Source of the DNA: Nocardioides sp.
GTDB lineage: Bacteria; Actinomycetota; Actinomycetes; Propionibacteriales; Nocardioidaceae
Assembly: GCF_014360585.1 (NCBI RefSeq)
Contig: NZ_JACIXG010000006.1
Coordinates: 1-64,000 of the forward strand
Reading direction: 5' to 3'
Length of the DNA stretch: 64,000 bases
Each line of letters opens with the position of its first letter. Positions within the stretch are counted from its first letter, which is position 1. The position numbers and the translations under genes were made by a program. The notes under the pieces are model-generated. The model was not told the origin of the DNA. It saw nothing but the letters and a program-made list of their open reading frames with translations, and made no database searches. This document shows, one piece after another, positions 17,468-28,231 of this stretch.

Positions 17468-17516
17468 CCCGCGTCAGAACCCCGCACAGGTGGGGTTCTG
17501 GCGCGGGTTTGGTTTT
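17468..17516 (+). terminator. intrinsic terminator of pheST
   Basis: A 16-bp stem with one G-T pair (CCCGCGTCAGAACCCC, 17468-17483; GGGGTTCTGGCGCGGG, 17492-17507) is followed by TTTGGTTTT. It lies 26 nt after the pheT stop. Confidence 0.85.
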
Positions 17517-17560
17517 CGGCGGCGGGCGCTTTCCCCGGCCAGCCCGGCCCAGGTTCCTGC

Positions 17561-17615
17561 CATGGCGGGGAGGTGCCGCCGGTGCGCCGGCGGGCCCGCC
17601 CATCTCCCCGCCATG
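17561..17615. repeat. inverted repeat in the pheT/threonine-aldolase convergent gap
   Basis: CATGGCGGGGAGGTG (17561-17575) and CATCTCCCCGCCATG (17601-17615) pair with one mismatch around a GC-rich 25-nt loop. It lies between two convergent genes and 38 nt beyond the aldolase stop, so it probably serves as the terminator for the minus-strand gene. Nothing else is seen in this 210-bp gap besides the pheST terminator. Confidence 0.55.
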
Positions 17616-17652
17616 ACGGGAGATGTGCGCGGCGCCGCCGCCCGGTTCCACC

Positions 17653-18681
17653 TCAGCCGAGCGCCTTGCGCAGGGCGCTGAGGACGGTGTCGATCTCCTC
17701 CGGAGTCGTCGCCCACGAGGTGACGAACCGGACCTGGCCGCCGAGGCGGTAGAAGAGCACACCCGAGGCCTCGAGCCGGTCGGCGACCGCGTCCGGGACC
17801 TCGGCGAAGACCAGGTTGGCGTCGGGAGAGTTCACCAGCTTCACGCCCAGTTCGGTCAGCCCGGCGCAGAGATCGCGCATGCGCTCGTTGGCGTTGCGGG
17901 CGTTGGTGAGCCAGAGGTCGTCGCTGAGGTAGGCCAGCAGCTGGGCCGACTGGTAGCGCATCTTCGAGGTGACGTGCCCGCTGCGCTTCGTGCGGTAGAC
18001 CAGCTCGTCCGCCGGAGCGTCGGAGAAGCAGACGATCGCCTCGGCCGAGAGGGCACCGTTCTTGGTGGCGCCCAGGGAGAGCACGTCCACCCCGGCCCGC
18101 CAGGTCAGGTCTGCCGGCGTGGCACCGGTCGCCACGACAGCGTTGGCGAACCGGGCGCCGTCGAGGTGCACCCGCAGGTCGCGGGTCTTCGCGATCGCGG
18201 TCAGCTCGGTGATCTCCGCGACCGAGTAGACCGTGCCGTAGTCGGACGGTGAGGTCAGCGAGAGGACGGTCGGCTGGGAGTGGTGCGGGTCGCCCCAACG
18301 TACGCCGTCGAGGTGGGCCTGCAGCGCCTCCGGCGCCATCTTGTAGCCCTCGCCCGTGACGCCCGTCATCACCGCGCCGCCAGCCAGCAGCGAGGTCGCG
18401 CCTCCCTCGCTGGTCATGATGTGCGCGGTCTCGTGGCACACCACCGAGCCCCAGGGCGGGGTCAGTGCGGAGAGCGAGAGGGCGTTGGCGGCGGTTCCGC
18501 TCAGGACCGGGAAGACGCGGGCGGTGGGGTGCTCGAAGACCTCGCGCACCCGGTTCTCGAGCGCGGCGGTCACCTCGTCACCGCCGTAGGCGAGTGCGGA
18601 GCCGGAGTTGACGGCTGCCATCGCCTCCAGGATCGCGGGGGAGACGGAGGCGGCGTTGTCAGAGCGCAGTTCGACGGTCAC
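17653..18681 (-). CDS. low-specificity L-threonine aldolase family protein
   Basis: The 342-residue PLP enzyme belongs to the fold-type I threonine aldolase/beta-eliminating lyase family, which splits L-threonine to glycine and acetaldehyde. Marks are RSDNAASVSP at the N-terminus, FPVLSGTAANALSL, HETAHIMTSEGGA, VHLDGARFANA (cofactor Asp) and SLGATKNGA, with the Schiff-base Lys near residue 207. The length is normal. It is divergent from the AfsR-like regulator, sharing an 82-bp promoter region. Confidence 0.9.
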   Translation of the reverse strand: MTVELRSDNAASVSPAILEAMAAVNSGSALAYGGDEVTAALENRVREVFEHPTARVFPVLSGTAANALSLSALTPPWGSVVCHETAHIMTSEGGATSLLAGGAVMTGVTGEGYKMAPEALQAHLDGVRWGDPHHSQPTVLSLTSPSDYGTVYSVAEITELTAIAKTRDLRVHLDGARFANAVVATGATPADLTWRAGVDVLSLGATKNGALSAEAIVCFSDAPADELVYRTKRSGHVTSKMRYQSAQLLAYLSDDLWLTNARNANERMRDLCAGLTELGVKLVNSPDANLVFAEVPDAVADRLEASGVLFYRLGGQVRFVTSWATTPEEIDTVLSALRKALG

Positions 18682-18742
18682 GGTCCTATTCTCGTCATGG
18701 CGGGTCCGCTCGCCCGCGGGAGGTCCGAAATCCCGTACGTAC

Positions 18743-18754
18743 GCGATATATCGC
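18743..18754. promoter_or_regulatory. 12-bp palindrome in the divergent promoter region
   Basis: GCGATATATCGC is a perfect palindrome 10 bp upstream of the AfsR-like ATG and 62 bp upstream of the aldolase start. It is an unusually AT-rich core for this genome. It could be an operator or part of a -10 region; the binding protein is unknown. Confidence 0.4.
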
Positions 18755-18763
18755 TATGGCAGA

Positions 18764-21754
18764 ATGGCGGCTGTGGCGACGCTGAGTGTGCTGGACGAGG
18801 TCACCTGGGCAGGTGCGCCGGTGGCCGGCGAGCGGACCAGGGCGCTGTTTCGTGCCCTGGTCGAGGCCGGTCCGCGAGGTGCCTCCGAGGCCGCGCTGGT
18901 CGAGGAGATCTGGGGCCGCGACGACATCCCGGCCAACCCCGCCAAGGCGCTCCAGGTCGTGGTCTCCCGGGCCCGGTCGGCGACCGACCCCGGCGCCATC
19001 GAACGTACGCCGCAGGGCTACCGCCTCGGCCTCGAGACCGGTGACGTCGGCGCCTGGTCGCTGCGCCCGCAGGCACTGAGGCTGGCGGCGGAGAAGAGGT
19101 ACGCCGCGGCGCTCCCGCTCCTCGAACGGCTCGACCGCCGCGACCCGGACGAAGTGGTCACCGAGGCGCTGCTCCGTGCGGTCGCCGCGGTGCACGGTGC
19201 GCCGGCGGCGCTGGAGCGCTTCGAGGCGTACCGGTCCGGGCTGGCCGACGGGCTCGGAGTCGACCCGAGCCCGCGGCTGCGAGCCGTCCACGCCGAGCTG
19301 CTCGCGCGCGACCGTCCGGTGCGCTCGGGGCTGCGCCACGACGCGGATCTGCTGATCGGGCGTGAGCAGGACACCGCCGAGGTCTCCGCCCTGCTGAAGA
19401 GCTCGCGGGTCGTCACGATCCTGGGGCCCGGCGGGCTGGGGAAGACCAGTCTGGCCCAGGTGATCGCCCACAGCGCCGAGCAGCCGGTGGTCCATGTCGT
19501 CGAGCTGGTCGGCGTGACCGCGCCCGACGACCTGGTCAGCGAGGTGGGCTCGGCCGTCGGCGTGCGTGACTCGGTCGCCCGGCGCGACCGGCTCACCCCT
19601 GACCAGCGGGCCGACGTGCGGTCGCGGGTCGCGCAGCAGCTCGACGGCGTCCCGACCCTGCTCGTGCTCGACAACTGCGAGCACGTCGTGAGCGCCGTCG
19701 CCGACCTGGTCGCCTTCCTGGTCGCCACGGTGCGCGACCTGACGGTCCTCACGACCTCCCGCAGCCCGCTCGCCATCGGCGCGGAGCGGGTCTACCCGCT
19801 CGGCCGGCTGGGGACGTACGACGGTCGTGAGCTGTTCCGCCGCCGTGCGGTCGCCGCTCGGCCCGGTGTCCATCTCGACGAGGCCCGGGTCGACGAGATC
19901 GTCACCCGGCTCGACGGCCTTCCGCTGGCGATCGAGCTGGCCGCGGTGAAGGTGCGCGCGATGTCGGTCGAGGACATCGCGCGGCGGCTGGAGAACCGGT
20001 TCGAGCTGCTGCGCGGCGGCGACCGCAGCGCTCCCGATCGCCACCAGACCCTGATCGCGGTGATCGACTGGTCCTGGAACCTCCTCGCCGAGCGCGAGCG
20101 GCGGGCGATGCGCTGGCTCTCGGTCTTCCACGACGGGTTCACCCTCGCGGCGGCCGAGGCGATGCTCGGCGACGACACCTTCGCCGCGATCGAGGAGCTC
20201 GTCGACCAGTCGTTGCTGACGGTGGTCGATGCGCCGGCGGCGTTCCGCTATCGCATGCTCGAGACCGTCCGGGAGTTCGGTCGGATGCAGCTGATCGACG
20301 CCGGCGAGGACACCGCCGCCCGCGCGGCGCAGCGCGCGTGGGCGCGTGCCTACGCCGACGCCGGGTCGAGCCGGCTCTACTCGCCGGAGCAGTTCGACGC
20401 CATGGACGACCTGCGCGCGGAGGAGAGCAACCTCGCCGACATCCTGCGCCAGGTCCTGGCCGATGACGAGGCCGAGTCCGTGATCCGCCTCTTCTGCGCG
20501 GTCGGTGTCTTCTGGACCATCGCGGGCGAGCATCAGCGCGTGATCATGCTGTCCGGGCCGATCTCCGAGCTCCTCGAGGAGTGGGAGCCGGCGCCCGAGC
20601 TGCGGGAGAAGACGCGACTCGTCCTGGCGCTGCTGCTCTTCGGCGCCGCCGTCACCCGTGGCTCCGGTCTGGAGCGGCTGATGAGGATCCTCGACCGGGT
20701 CGGCACCGAGGCCGCCGACCCGCAGCTCAGAGTGATGCTCAAGGTGATGGTGGCGATGGCCGGCACCACCCAGACCCGTGCCGGCGAGCCCCAGCGGCTG
20801 CTGGAGGACGAGCTGGCCGACCTGGTCGCCGACCCCGACCCGGAGGTGCGCGCCCGCGCCTACACGTTCCTCAGCCACGAGCGGGAGAACCTCGGCGATC
20901 CCGAGGGTGCGGTCGCCGCCGGCGTGGAGGCGCTGCGCCTGACCGGCTCCGAAGGCGGGCCCTGGCCGCGCGCGATGCTGCACGCCCAGCTCAGCGGCCT
21001 CTACGCCCAGCTCGGCCGGCTCGAAGAGGCCGCCCACCACGCCCGCGAGGCCGCACCCGTCCTGCGCCGTCTCGGCGCCGACGACGACCTCGTCCAGACC
21101 CAGGCGATCCTGGTGACGTACGCAGTGGAGCAGGGCCACCTCGAGGAGGCCGCCGAGATACTCGCCGAGCTCACCGACGAGCAGCCCCGCGGCGGCTTCG
21201 GCTCCCGGGGTGCCGTCCACGGCGCCCGGGCCCAGCTCCTCCTCGCCCAGGGACGGGTCGGCGAGGGGGTGACCCTGTTTCGTGAAGTGGTGGAGACGAT
21301 GGGCGAGCTGCCGTTCCCCGGGTTCACCGACGACCCCGACCTGACGCCGTGGCGGGTCGCGGCCGAGGCGGTCGCGCTGGTCGGCTGTGCACGCCACGGC
21401 GAGGGGACCGATGGCGCCGACCTGTTCGAGGCCCTGATGGCGAAAGCGCCGCGTCTGGTCTCCGCGGAGCGCCGGTCCCAGGACTTCCCTGTCACCGGCA
21501 TGCTGCTGCTCGCGCTGGGCCTGTGGGGCCTGCTGCGCGACGCGCTGCCGCGTGAGGAGTCGGTGCGGCTGGTGGTGCTGGCCGACCGGTTCGGCTACTC
21601 CCGTTCGTTCCTGGACATGCGCTGGGAGCTCGCGGTCGCCGATGCGACGCGGTTCGCGCCCGGCGTACTCGAGCGGGTCACGGAGGAGTACGGCGAGCGC
21701 CGCGGGCCCGCCCTGCTGGACGAGGCCCGCGGCGTCATCGCACGGCTGAGCTGA
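18764..21754 (+). CDS. AfsR/SARP-like transcriptional regulator with NB-ARC ATPase and TPR-like repeats
   Basis: This is a 996-residue multidomain regulator. Residues 1-90 form an OmpR-type winged helix (SVLDEVTWAGAPV...VVVSRARSATDPGAIERTPQGYRL). Residues 100-180 form the bacterial transcriptional activation domain (RRDPDEVVTEALLRAVAAVHG). Then comes an NB-ARC/STAND ATPase: Walker A GPGGLGKTS near 225-233, Walker B TLLVLDNCEH near 300, LPLAIELAAVKV near 390. The C-terminal half (about 540-996) is helical and TPR-like. Such proteins activate secondary metabolism or stress genes. The neighbouring ABC exporter is convergent, so a direct target is uncertain. Confidence 0.85.
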   Translation: MAAVATLSVLDEVTWAGAPVAGERTRALFRALVEAGPRGASEAALVEEIWGRDDIPANPAKALQVVVSRARSATDPGAIERTPQGYRLGLETGDVGAWSLRPQALRLAAEKRYAAALPLLERLDRRDPDEVVTEALLRAVAAVHGAPAALERFEAYRSGLADGLGVDPSPRLRAVHAELLARDRPVRSGLRHDADLLIGREQDTAEVSALLKSSRVVTILGPGGLGKTSLAQVIAHSAEQPVVHVVELVGVTAPDDLVSEVGSAVGVRDSVARRDRLTPDQRADVRSRVAQQLDGVPTLLVLDNCEHVVSAVADLVAFLVATVRDLTVLTTSRSPLAIGAERVYPLGRLGTYDGRELFRRRAVAARPGVHLDEARVDEIVTRLDGLPLAIELAAVKVRAMSVEDIARRLENRFELLRGGDRSAPDRHQTLIAVIDWSWNLLAERERRAMRWLSVFHDGFTLAAAEAMLGDDTFAAIEELVDQSLLTVVDAPAAFRYRMLETVREFGRMQLIDAGEDTAARAAQRAWARAYADAGSSRLYSPEQFDAMDDLRAEESNLADILRQVLADDEAESVIRLFCAVGVFWTIAGEHQRVIMLSGPISELLEEWEPAPELREKTRLVLALLLFGAAVTRGSGLERLMRILDRVGTEAADPQLRVMLKVMVAMAGTTQTRAGEPQRLLEDELADLVADPDPEVRARAYTFLSHERENLGDPEGAVAAGVEALRLTGSEGGPWPRAMLHAQLSGLYAQLGRLEEAAHHAREAAPVLRRLGADDDLVQTQAILVTYAVEQGHLEEAAEILAELTDEQPRGGFGSRGAVHGARAQLLLAQGRVGEGVTLFREVVETMGELPFPGFTDDPDLTPWRVAAEAVALVGCARHGEGTDGADLFEALMAKAPRLVSAERRSQDFPVTGMLLLALGLWGLLRDALPREESVRLVVLADRFGYSRSFLDMRWELAVADATRFAPGVLERVTEEYGERRGPALLDEARGVIARLS

Positions 21755-21760
21755 GGACCC

Positions 21761-22525
21761 TCAGAGCTTCTTGCTGTAGGCCCACACGACGCTCAGGGTG
21801 AGGTCGCCGGCGTTCATCAGGTCGCGGGTGGCGTTGATGACCAGGGTGACCGGGTTGACGCCGACGAAGGCCTGCAGCCACTCCGGCATCGTCTCCTTGG
21901 GCACGAACGCGGGGGAGAGGAAGGTCAGCGGGAACATGATCATCATGCCGAGCCCCTGGACGCCGCCGGCGGACTTCATGACCGTCCCCAGCCAGGTGAA
22001 GATCCAGCTCAGCGACCAGCCGGCGAAGATGGTCAGCGCCCAGCCGGCGAGCACCCCGCCGACCCCGCCGCCGGGGCGGTAGCCCATGGCGAGGCCGACC
22101 GCGATGGTCAGGGTCGCCGCGATCCCGTAGCGGAGCAGGTCTGCGACCGCCGGGCCGGCCAGCGGTGCGATCCGGGCGATCGGGAGAGCCTTGAACCGGT
22201 CGAAGACACCCTTGTCCATGTCCTCGCGCAGCTGGGTGCCACGCGCCATCGAGGCGGTCAGCGCGGTCTGGGCGAGGATTCCCGTGATCACCGTCGGCAG
22301 GTAGGCCTTCACGTCACCCGAGATCGCACCGCCGAAGATGAAGGCGAACATCGCGGTGAACAGCAGCGGCTGCAGCGTGACGTCGAAGAACTGCTCGGGG
22401 TTGCGCATCATCTTGATGTACGCCCGCCGGGCCATGGTCAGCGTCTGGCTGATCGTCTCGCCGATGCTCGGGTGAGCCCTGAGCGGGCGGTCGGCGACGG
22501 CGTAGGTGGAGATCAGTGCAGCCAT
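21761..22525 (-). CDS. ABC-2 type exporter permease (DrrB-like)
   Basis: The 254-residue membrane protein has about six hydrophobic helices and the ABC-2 family features MRNPEQFFDVTLQPLLFTAMFAFIF near the N-terminus and FLSPAFVPKETMPEWLQ near the C-terminus. It would form the channel of a drug-type exporter with the ATPase encoded 1 nt upstream. That ATPase appears to be inactivated, so the permease may be orphaned. It meets the AfsR-like gene tail-to-tail with a 6-bp gap. Confidence 0.88.
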   Translation of the reverse strand: MAALISTYAVADRPLRAHPSIGETISQTLTMARRAYIKMMRNPEQFFDVTLQPLLFTAMFAFIFGGAISGDVKAYLPTVITGILAQTALTASMARGTQLREDMDKGVFDRFKALPIARIAPLAGPAVADLLRYGIAATLTIAVGLAMGYRPGGGVGGVLAGWALTIFAGWSLSWIFTWLGTVMKSAGGVQGLGMMIMFPLTFLSPAFVPKETMPEWLQAFVGVNPVTLVINATRDLMNAGDLTLSVVWAYSKKL

Positions 22526-22526
22526 C

Positions 22527-23410
22527 TCAGGCCACCTCCTCGGTGCGGATGTCGTGGTCGGTGGACTGGGCGCGGTCGGGGTCCTCGGAGTTCTCCGAGC
22601 TCGCGGTGCCGTGGCCGGTCAGGGCGAGGAAGACCTCGTCGAGGGTCGGCTGCTGCACGTTGGCGGTGGTGATCGAGATGTCGGCGTGGCGAAGACCGAT
22701 GAGTACGTCGGCGGCCCGGTCGGCGTCCGCCAGCGGAACATTGACGCCGCCGGCCTCGGGCGTGAGCACCGGACGGTCGCCGGTCACCTTCTCGACCACG
22801 GCCGCCGCGGTGGCGATCTGCGTCTTGTCGCTCAACCGAAGGTGCAGCGTGGAGCTGCCGACGGAGGTCTTGAGCTCCTCCGAGGTGCCCTCGGCGACCT
22901 TGACGCCACGGTCGATGACCGCGATCCGGTCGGCGAGCTGGTCGGCCTCGTCGAGATACTGCGTGGTCAGCAGGACGGTGGAGCCGCCGGCCACCAGCGT
23001 ACGGATGGTGTCCCACATCTGGCCCCGGGTGCGTGGGTCCAGGCCGGTGGTCGGCTCGTCGAGGAAGATCAGCGGCGGTCGGCTCAGGAGCGAGGCGGCG
23101 AGGTCGAGACGGCGGCGCATGCCGCCGGAGAACTTCGAGATCTGCCGCTTGGCGGCCTCTTCGAGGCCGAAGGACTCCAGGAGCTCCTCCGAGGCCGCGC
23201 GGGCGGCCTTGCCGGACATGCCGAGCAGGCGACCGAAGAGGACGAGGTTCTCGGTTGCGGTGAGGTTCTCGTCGACCGAGGCGTACTGGCCGGTCACGCC
23301 GACGAGCTGGCGTACCTGATGAGGGGACGCCTTGACGTCGACCCCGAAGATCTCCGCCTCGCTGGCATCGATCGGGAGCAGGGTCGCGAGCATTCGGAGT
23401 TGGTTGTCAT
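22527..23410 (-). pseudogene. DrrA-like ABC exporter ATPase, Walker A region deleted
   Basis: The open frame from ATG 23393 (289 residues) resembles DrrA-type ATPases from just after the Walker A helix onward: RMLATLLP, GQYASVDENLTATENL (Q-loop), FSGGMRRRLDLAASL (signature), LIFLDEPTTGLDP (Walker B), then a C-terminal regulatory domain. The expected first ~55 residues with GPNGAGKTT are absent, and only about 110 bp separate this frame from the next gene. At 23410 an ATG with a GGGAG ribosome site begins MTTNS, then the sequence jumps out of frame into the RMLATLL segment. I read this as an internal deletion that removed the nucleotide-binding loop. Confidence 0.75.
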
Positions 23411-23504
23411 GCTCCCAGGGTGTGGGCCGGCGGTTTCAGGCCGCCTTCACCGTGGTTTCACGACGCGGGCTCGGGGTTTCAAACGCGCCCAGTCAATGGC
23501 CCAG

Positions 23505-24059
23505 TCAGCGGGCGGCGTCGAGGCGGGCGAGGACGTCGTCGAGGTCGTCGCCGACCACGAGGGTCTCGGCGGGGGAGCCGTGCAGGAACCCCGCCGCGGC
23601 GATGCGTTCCATCATCTCCACGAGCGGGTCCCAGAAGCCGTTGACGTTGAGGAGGCCCACCGGCTTGCCGTGCAGCGACAGGGTCTGCCAGGTCCAGACC
23701 TCGAAGAGCTCCTCGAGGGTGCCGATTCCGCCAGGAAGGGCGAGGAACGCGTCGGCCCGCTCGGCCATGAGCGCCTTGCGCTCGTGCATCGTGTCGACCA
23801 CGAGCGTCTGCATCCCCGGCGCGCCTTCGACGCGACCCCACTCGCGGTCGACCATGAACCGTGGGATCACGCCGAAGATCTTGCCGTTGCCGTCGATCGC
23901 ACCCTGGGAGATCTGGCCCATCAGGCCGCCGCCACCGGCTCCGTAGACCAGCTCGATCCCGCGCTCCGCGAGGCCCCTGCCGACCGCGTAGGCACTCTCC
24001 GAGAGCGCAGGATCGTTGCCGTCGCGGGACCCGAGGAAGACCGCCAGGTGCTTGATCAT
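23505..24059 (-). CDS. LOG-family nucleoside 5'-monophosphate phosphoribohydrolase
   Basis: The 184-residue protein has the LOG signature: LVYGAGGGGLMG (residues 38-49), MHERKALMAERADAFLALPGG and PGGIGTLEELFEVWTWQTL (catalytic PGGxGTxxE). These enzymes hydrolyse cytokinin riboside monophosphates, or AMP-type nucleotides, to free base plus ribose 5-phosphate. The length is typical. It lies just upstream of the damaged exporter on the same strand. Bacterial members are often misannotated as lysine decarboxylases. Confidence 0.92.
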   Translation of the reverse strand: MIKHLAVFLGSRDGNDPALSESAYAVGRGLAERGIELVYGAGGGGLMGQISQGAIDGNGKIFGVIPRFMVDREWGRVEGAPGMQTLVVDTMHERKALMAERADAFLALPGGIGTLEELFEVWTWQTLSLHGKPVGLLNVNGFWDPLVEMMERIAAAGFLHGSPAETLVVGDDLDDVLARLDAAR

Positions 24060-24069
24060 GCGGGAGAGG

Positions 24070-24897
24070 TTAGTCGTCGTTGATGGGCTGATTGGTCAAC
24101 GCGCGGAAGCGGTCGTAGATGTCCTTGTCGCCGGTGACCTCGATGCCCTCGTCGTCGCGGCGGCGCCAGAGCCAGGCGACCAGGTCGGCCGCGGTGCCGG
24201 CCACGACGGCGTCCGGCTCGGTGCCGGCGGGGAGCGACTGCGCGGCGACGACGCTGAGGTCGGGCTCGTCCGCCATGGTGTCGCTGTCCGGACGGGTGCC
24301 GGAGACGAGCCCGAGCTGGACCCAGGTGTGGGTGTCGGTGTCGACGGCGTCGATCCGGACGTACTGGTCGCTGCCCGCGAAGGTCGCCCACTCGGGCTTG
24401 CCGCCGTAGAAGATGTCGAGGACCTCGTCGATCCCGTCGGCGGCCAGGGCCGGGTCGATCGGCGTCACGGCGCCGGCGGTGAGCTCGGCGTCGAGGCGGT
24501 GGATCAGGATCTCGTGGGCCTGTCGGCGGTAGGTGAAGCCGGCGGTCTGCTCGTGCGACCACGACCAGGTGGGCTCGTCGGGTCCGGTCTTCTCCAGGGT
24601 CGCCACGAACTCGGCGTTGACCTCGTCGAAGTAGTCGAGCAGCTCCTGGTAGGTGGCGTCCTTCGGCCGCTCGGGCTCGTCGTAGGTCTCGCTCGTCGGC
24701 GCGGCCGGACGGGTCTCCAGGACGTACGTCCAGAAGTGCTGCACCTCGCCGGCGACGTGCCACAGCAGATCGGCGGCGGTCCACTCAGGAGCGGTCGGGA
24801 CCGGGGCTGCGGGGTCTGTGTGTGCGAGCGCGGAGCGGAAGAGCGCCGACTCCGACCTGATGTGGTCGAGGTAGGCGGTGGGGTCGAGGCGGGTCAT
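24070..24897 (-). CDS. DinB-like / mycothiol-dependent maleylpyruvate isomerase-family protein
   Basis: The 275-residue protein fits the TIGR03083-type actinobacterial family. An N-terminal DinB-like four-helix bundle has metal-ligand-type histidines (LLWHVAGEVQHFW near residue 45, RRQAHEILIHRLDAE near 125), followed by a C-terminal domain containing GTAADLVAWLWRR. Characterised relatives use mycothiol; most members are uncharacterised. It is the first gene of a minus-strand pair with the LOG gene (10-nt gap) and is divergent from argC. Confidence 0.8.
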   Translation of the reverse strand: MTRLDPTAYLDHIRSESALFRSALAHTDPAAPVPTAPEWTAADLLWHVAGEVQHFWTYVLETRPAAPTSETYDEPERPKDATYQELLDYFDEVNAEFVATLEKTGPDEPTWSWSHEQTAGFTYRRQAHEILIHRLDAELTAGAVTPIDPALAADGIDEVLDIFYGGKPEWATFAGSDQYVRIDAVDTDTHTWVQLGLVSGTRPDSDTMADEPDLSVVAAQSLPAGTEPDAVVAGTAADLVAWLWRRRDDEGIEVTGDKDIYDRFRALTNQPINDD

Positions 24898-24910
24898 GGG
24901 CGAACACTAG

Positions 24911-26087
<1,177 letters not shown>

Positions 26088-26090
<3 letters not shown>

Positions 26091-27032
26091 AACTTCGAGC
26101 TCGAGACCGTTACCCACGAGCCCGGCAGGCCTGATCCTGCCAAGGCTCGCACGCTCGCCGGCGCGCTGCCGTGGCTGATGGAGTATCACGGCAAGATCGT
26201 GGTGGTGAAGTACGGCGGCAACGCCATGACCGACGACAAGCTCAAGCGTGCCTTCGCCGAGGACATCGCCTTCATGCGGTTCGCCGGTTTCAAGCCGGTG
26301 GTCGTGCACGGCGGTGGTCCGCAGATCTCCTCGATGCTCGACCGGCTCGGTATCGAGTCGGAGTTCCGGGGCGGCCTGCGGGTGACCACGCCGGAGGCGA
26401 TGGACGTCGTACGCATGGTCCTGGTCGGCCAGGTCCAGCGTGAGCTGGTCGGGCTGATCAACGAGCACGGACCGCTGGCCGTCGGGCTCTCAGGCGAGGA
26501 CGCCGGACTCTTCACCGCTGAGCCGGCCAGCACCGTCGTGGACGGCGAGGAGGTCGACCTCGGCCAGGTCGGCGAGGTCGTCGACGTACGTCCCTCGTCG
26601 GTTCTCGACATCATCGAGGCCGGCCGGATCCCGGTGGTCTCCAGCGTCGCCCCCGACGCGGACGGGGCCATCTACAACGTCAACGCCGACCGCGCCGCCT
26701 CGGCGCTCGCGGTCGCGCTGAAGGCCGAGAAGCTGCTCGTGCTCACCGACGTCGAGGGCCTCTACCTCGACTGGCCCGACCCCGAGGAGGTCATCGGCGA
26801 GATCAGCCCCGAGGCGCTGGAGGGCATCCTGCCCGAGCTCGCCAGCGGGATGATCCCGAAGATGAGCGCCTGCCTCGAGGCGGTCAAGGGCGGCGTCAAG
26901 CGCGCCACCGTCGTCGACGGTCGCGAGGAGCACGCCGTGCTGCTGGAGCTGTTCACCGCCGAGGGAGTCGGCACCCAGGTGCTCCCCGGCGTCACCACCA
27001 AGACCCGCAAGGCAAGGGAGCTGGACCGATGA
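26088..27032 (+). CDS. argB: acetylglutamate kinase
   Basis: The 314-residue enzyme phosphorylates N-acetylglutamate, the arginine-sensitive step of the pathway in many bacteria. It has the amino-acid kinase fold: [12 protein letters not shown] (ATP site), [11 protein letters not shown] (substrate Gly-rich loop), [26 protein letters not shown] and [19 protein letters not shown] 26088 is chosen because GGAGG lies 7 nt upstream within the repeat; the upstream in-frame codons are repeat sequence. Its stop overlaps argD (ATGA). Confidence 0.95.
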
Positions 27033-28231
27033 CCACCGCTGAGTCCAATTCTTGGCAAGAGCGCTATGCCGGCGCGCTGATGAACACCTTCGGCGCCCCG
27101 AAGCTGGTCCTCACCCGAGGTCAGGGTGCCCACGTGTGGGACGAGAACGGCAAGGAGTACGTCGACCTGCTGGCCGGCATCGCGGTCAACGCGCTCGGCC
27201 ACGCCCACCCGGCGCTCGTCTCCGCGGTGACGTCGCAGATGGAGTCCCTCGGCCACGTCTCCAACTTCTTCACCTCCCACCCGCAGGTCGAGCTGGCCGA
27301 GGCGCTGCTCGCCCGGATGCCGGGAGGCGAGAGCGGACGGGTCTTCTTCACCAACTCCGGCACCGAGGCCAACGAGGCCGGATTCAAGCTGACCCGGCGC
27401 ACCGGGCGCAGGCACATCGTGGCTGCTCAGGGCGCCTTCCACGGCCGCACGATGGGTGCCCTGGCGCTGACCGCCAAAGAGGCCTACCGGGCGCCTTTCG
27501 AGCCGCTGCCGGGCGATGTCACCTTCGTCCCGTACGGCGACGCAGAGGCGCTGGCGGCCGCGGTGACCGACGAGACCGCGGCGATCATCCTGGAGCCGAT
27601 CCAGGGTGAGGCCGGCGTGATCGTCCCGCCCGCCGACTACCTGGCCTCCGCGCGAGCGGTGGCAGACGAGCACGGCGCCCTGCTCTGGCTCGACGAGGTG
27701 CAGTCCGGCCTGGGGCGTACCGGCCGCTGGTTCGCCCACGAGACCTCTGGCATCACCGCCGACATCGTCACCCTGGCCAAGGGGCTCGGCGGCGGCTTCC
27801 CGATCGGTGCCTGCATCGGCCTCGGCCGGGCGGCGACGCTCTTCGAGCCCGGCAACCACGGCACCACCTTCGGTGGCAACCCGGTCGCCTGCGCCGCGGG
27901 CCTCGCGGTGATCGAGACCATCGAGTCCGAGGGCCTCCTCGAGCACGTCACGGTGCTCGGGCAGAAGCTGCGCGACGGTCTCGCAGCCGACCCGCGCGTC
28001 GCGCGGGTCGATGGCGAAGGCCTCTTCATCGGAGTGGTTCTCGCCGGTCTCGACTCGGGCGCTGTCGCTGCCGCCGCGCTCGAGGCGGGTTTCATCCTCA
28101 ACAACGCCACGCCCGAGCGGATCCGGCTCGTCCCGCCGCTGGTGCTCACCGAGGACGACGCCGAGAGCCTCCTCGCCGCCTGGCCCGGGATCCTCGACGC
28201 TGCCCAAGCATCGGCACAGGAGCCACAATGA
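27029..28231 (+). CDS. argD: acetylornithine aminotransferase
   Basis: The 400-residue class III PLP aminotransferase converts N-acetylglutamate semialdehyde to N-acetylornithine. Marks are [16 protein letters not shown], the [14 protein letters not shown] motif, [14 protein letters not shown] (cofactor Asp) and [14 protein letters not shown] with the Schiff-base Lys. ATG 27029 overlaps the argB stop by 4 nt, and its own stop overlaps argF the same way, so argBDF are translationally chained. Confidence 0.95.
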   Translation: MTTAESNSWQERYAGALMNTFGAPKLVLTRGQGAHVWDENGKEYVDLLAGIAVNALGHAHPALVSAVTSQMESLGHVSNFFTSHPQVELAEALLARMPGGESGRVFFTNSGTEANEAGFKLTRRTGRRHIVAAQGAFHGRTMGALALTAKEAYRAPFEPLPGDVTFVPYGDAEALAAAVTDETAAIILEPIQGEAGVIVPPADYLASARAVADEHGALLWLDEVQSGLGRTGRWFAHETSGITADIVTLAKGLGGGFPIGACIGLGRAATLFEPGNHGTTFGGNPVACAAGLAVIETIESEGLLEHVTVLGQKLRDGLAADPRVARVDGEGLFIGVVLAGLDSGAVAAAALEAGFILNNATPERIRLVPPLVLTEDDAESLLAAWPGILDAAQASAQEPQ

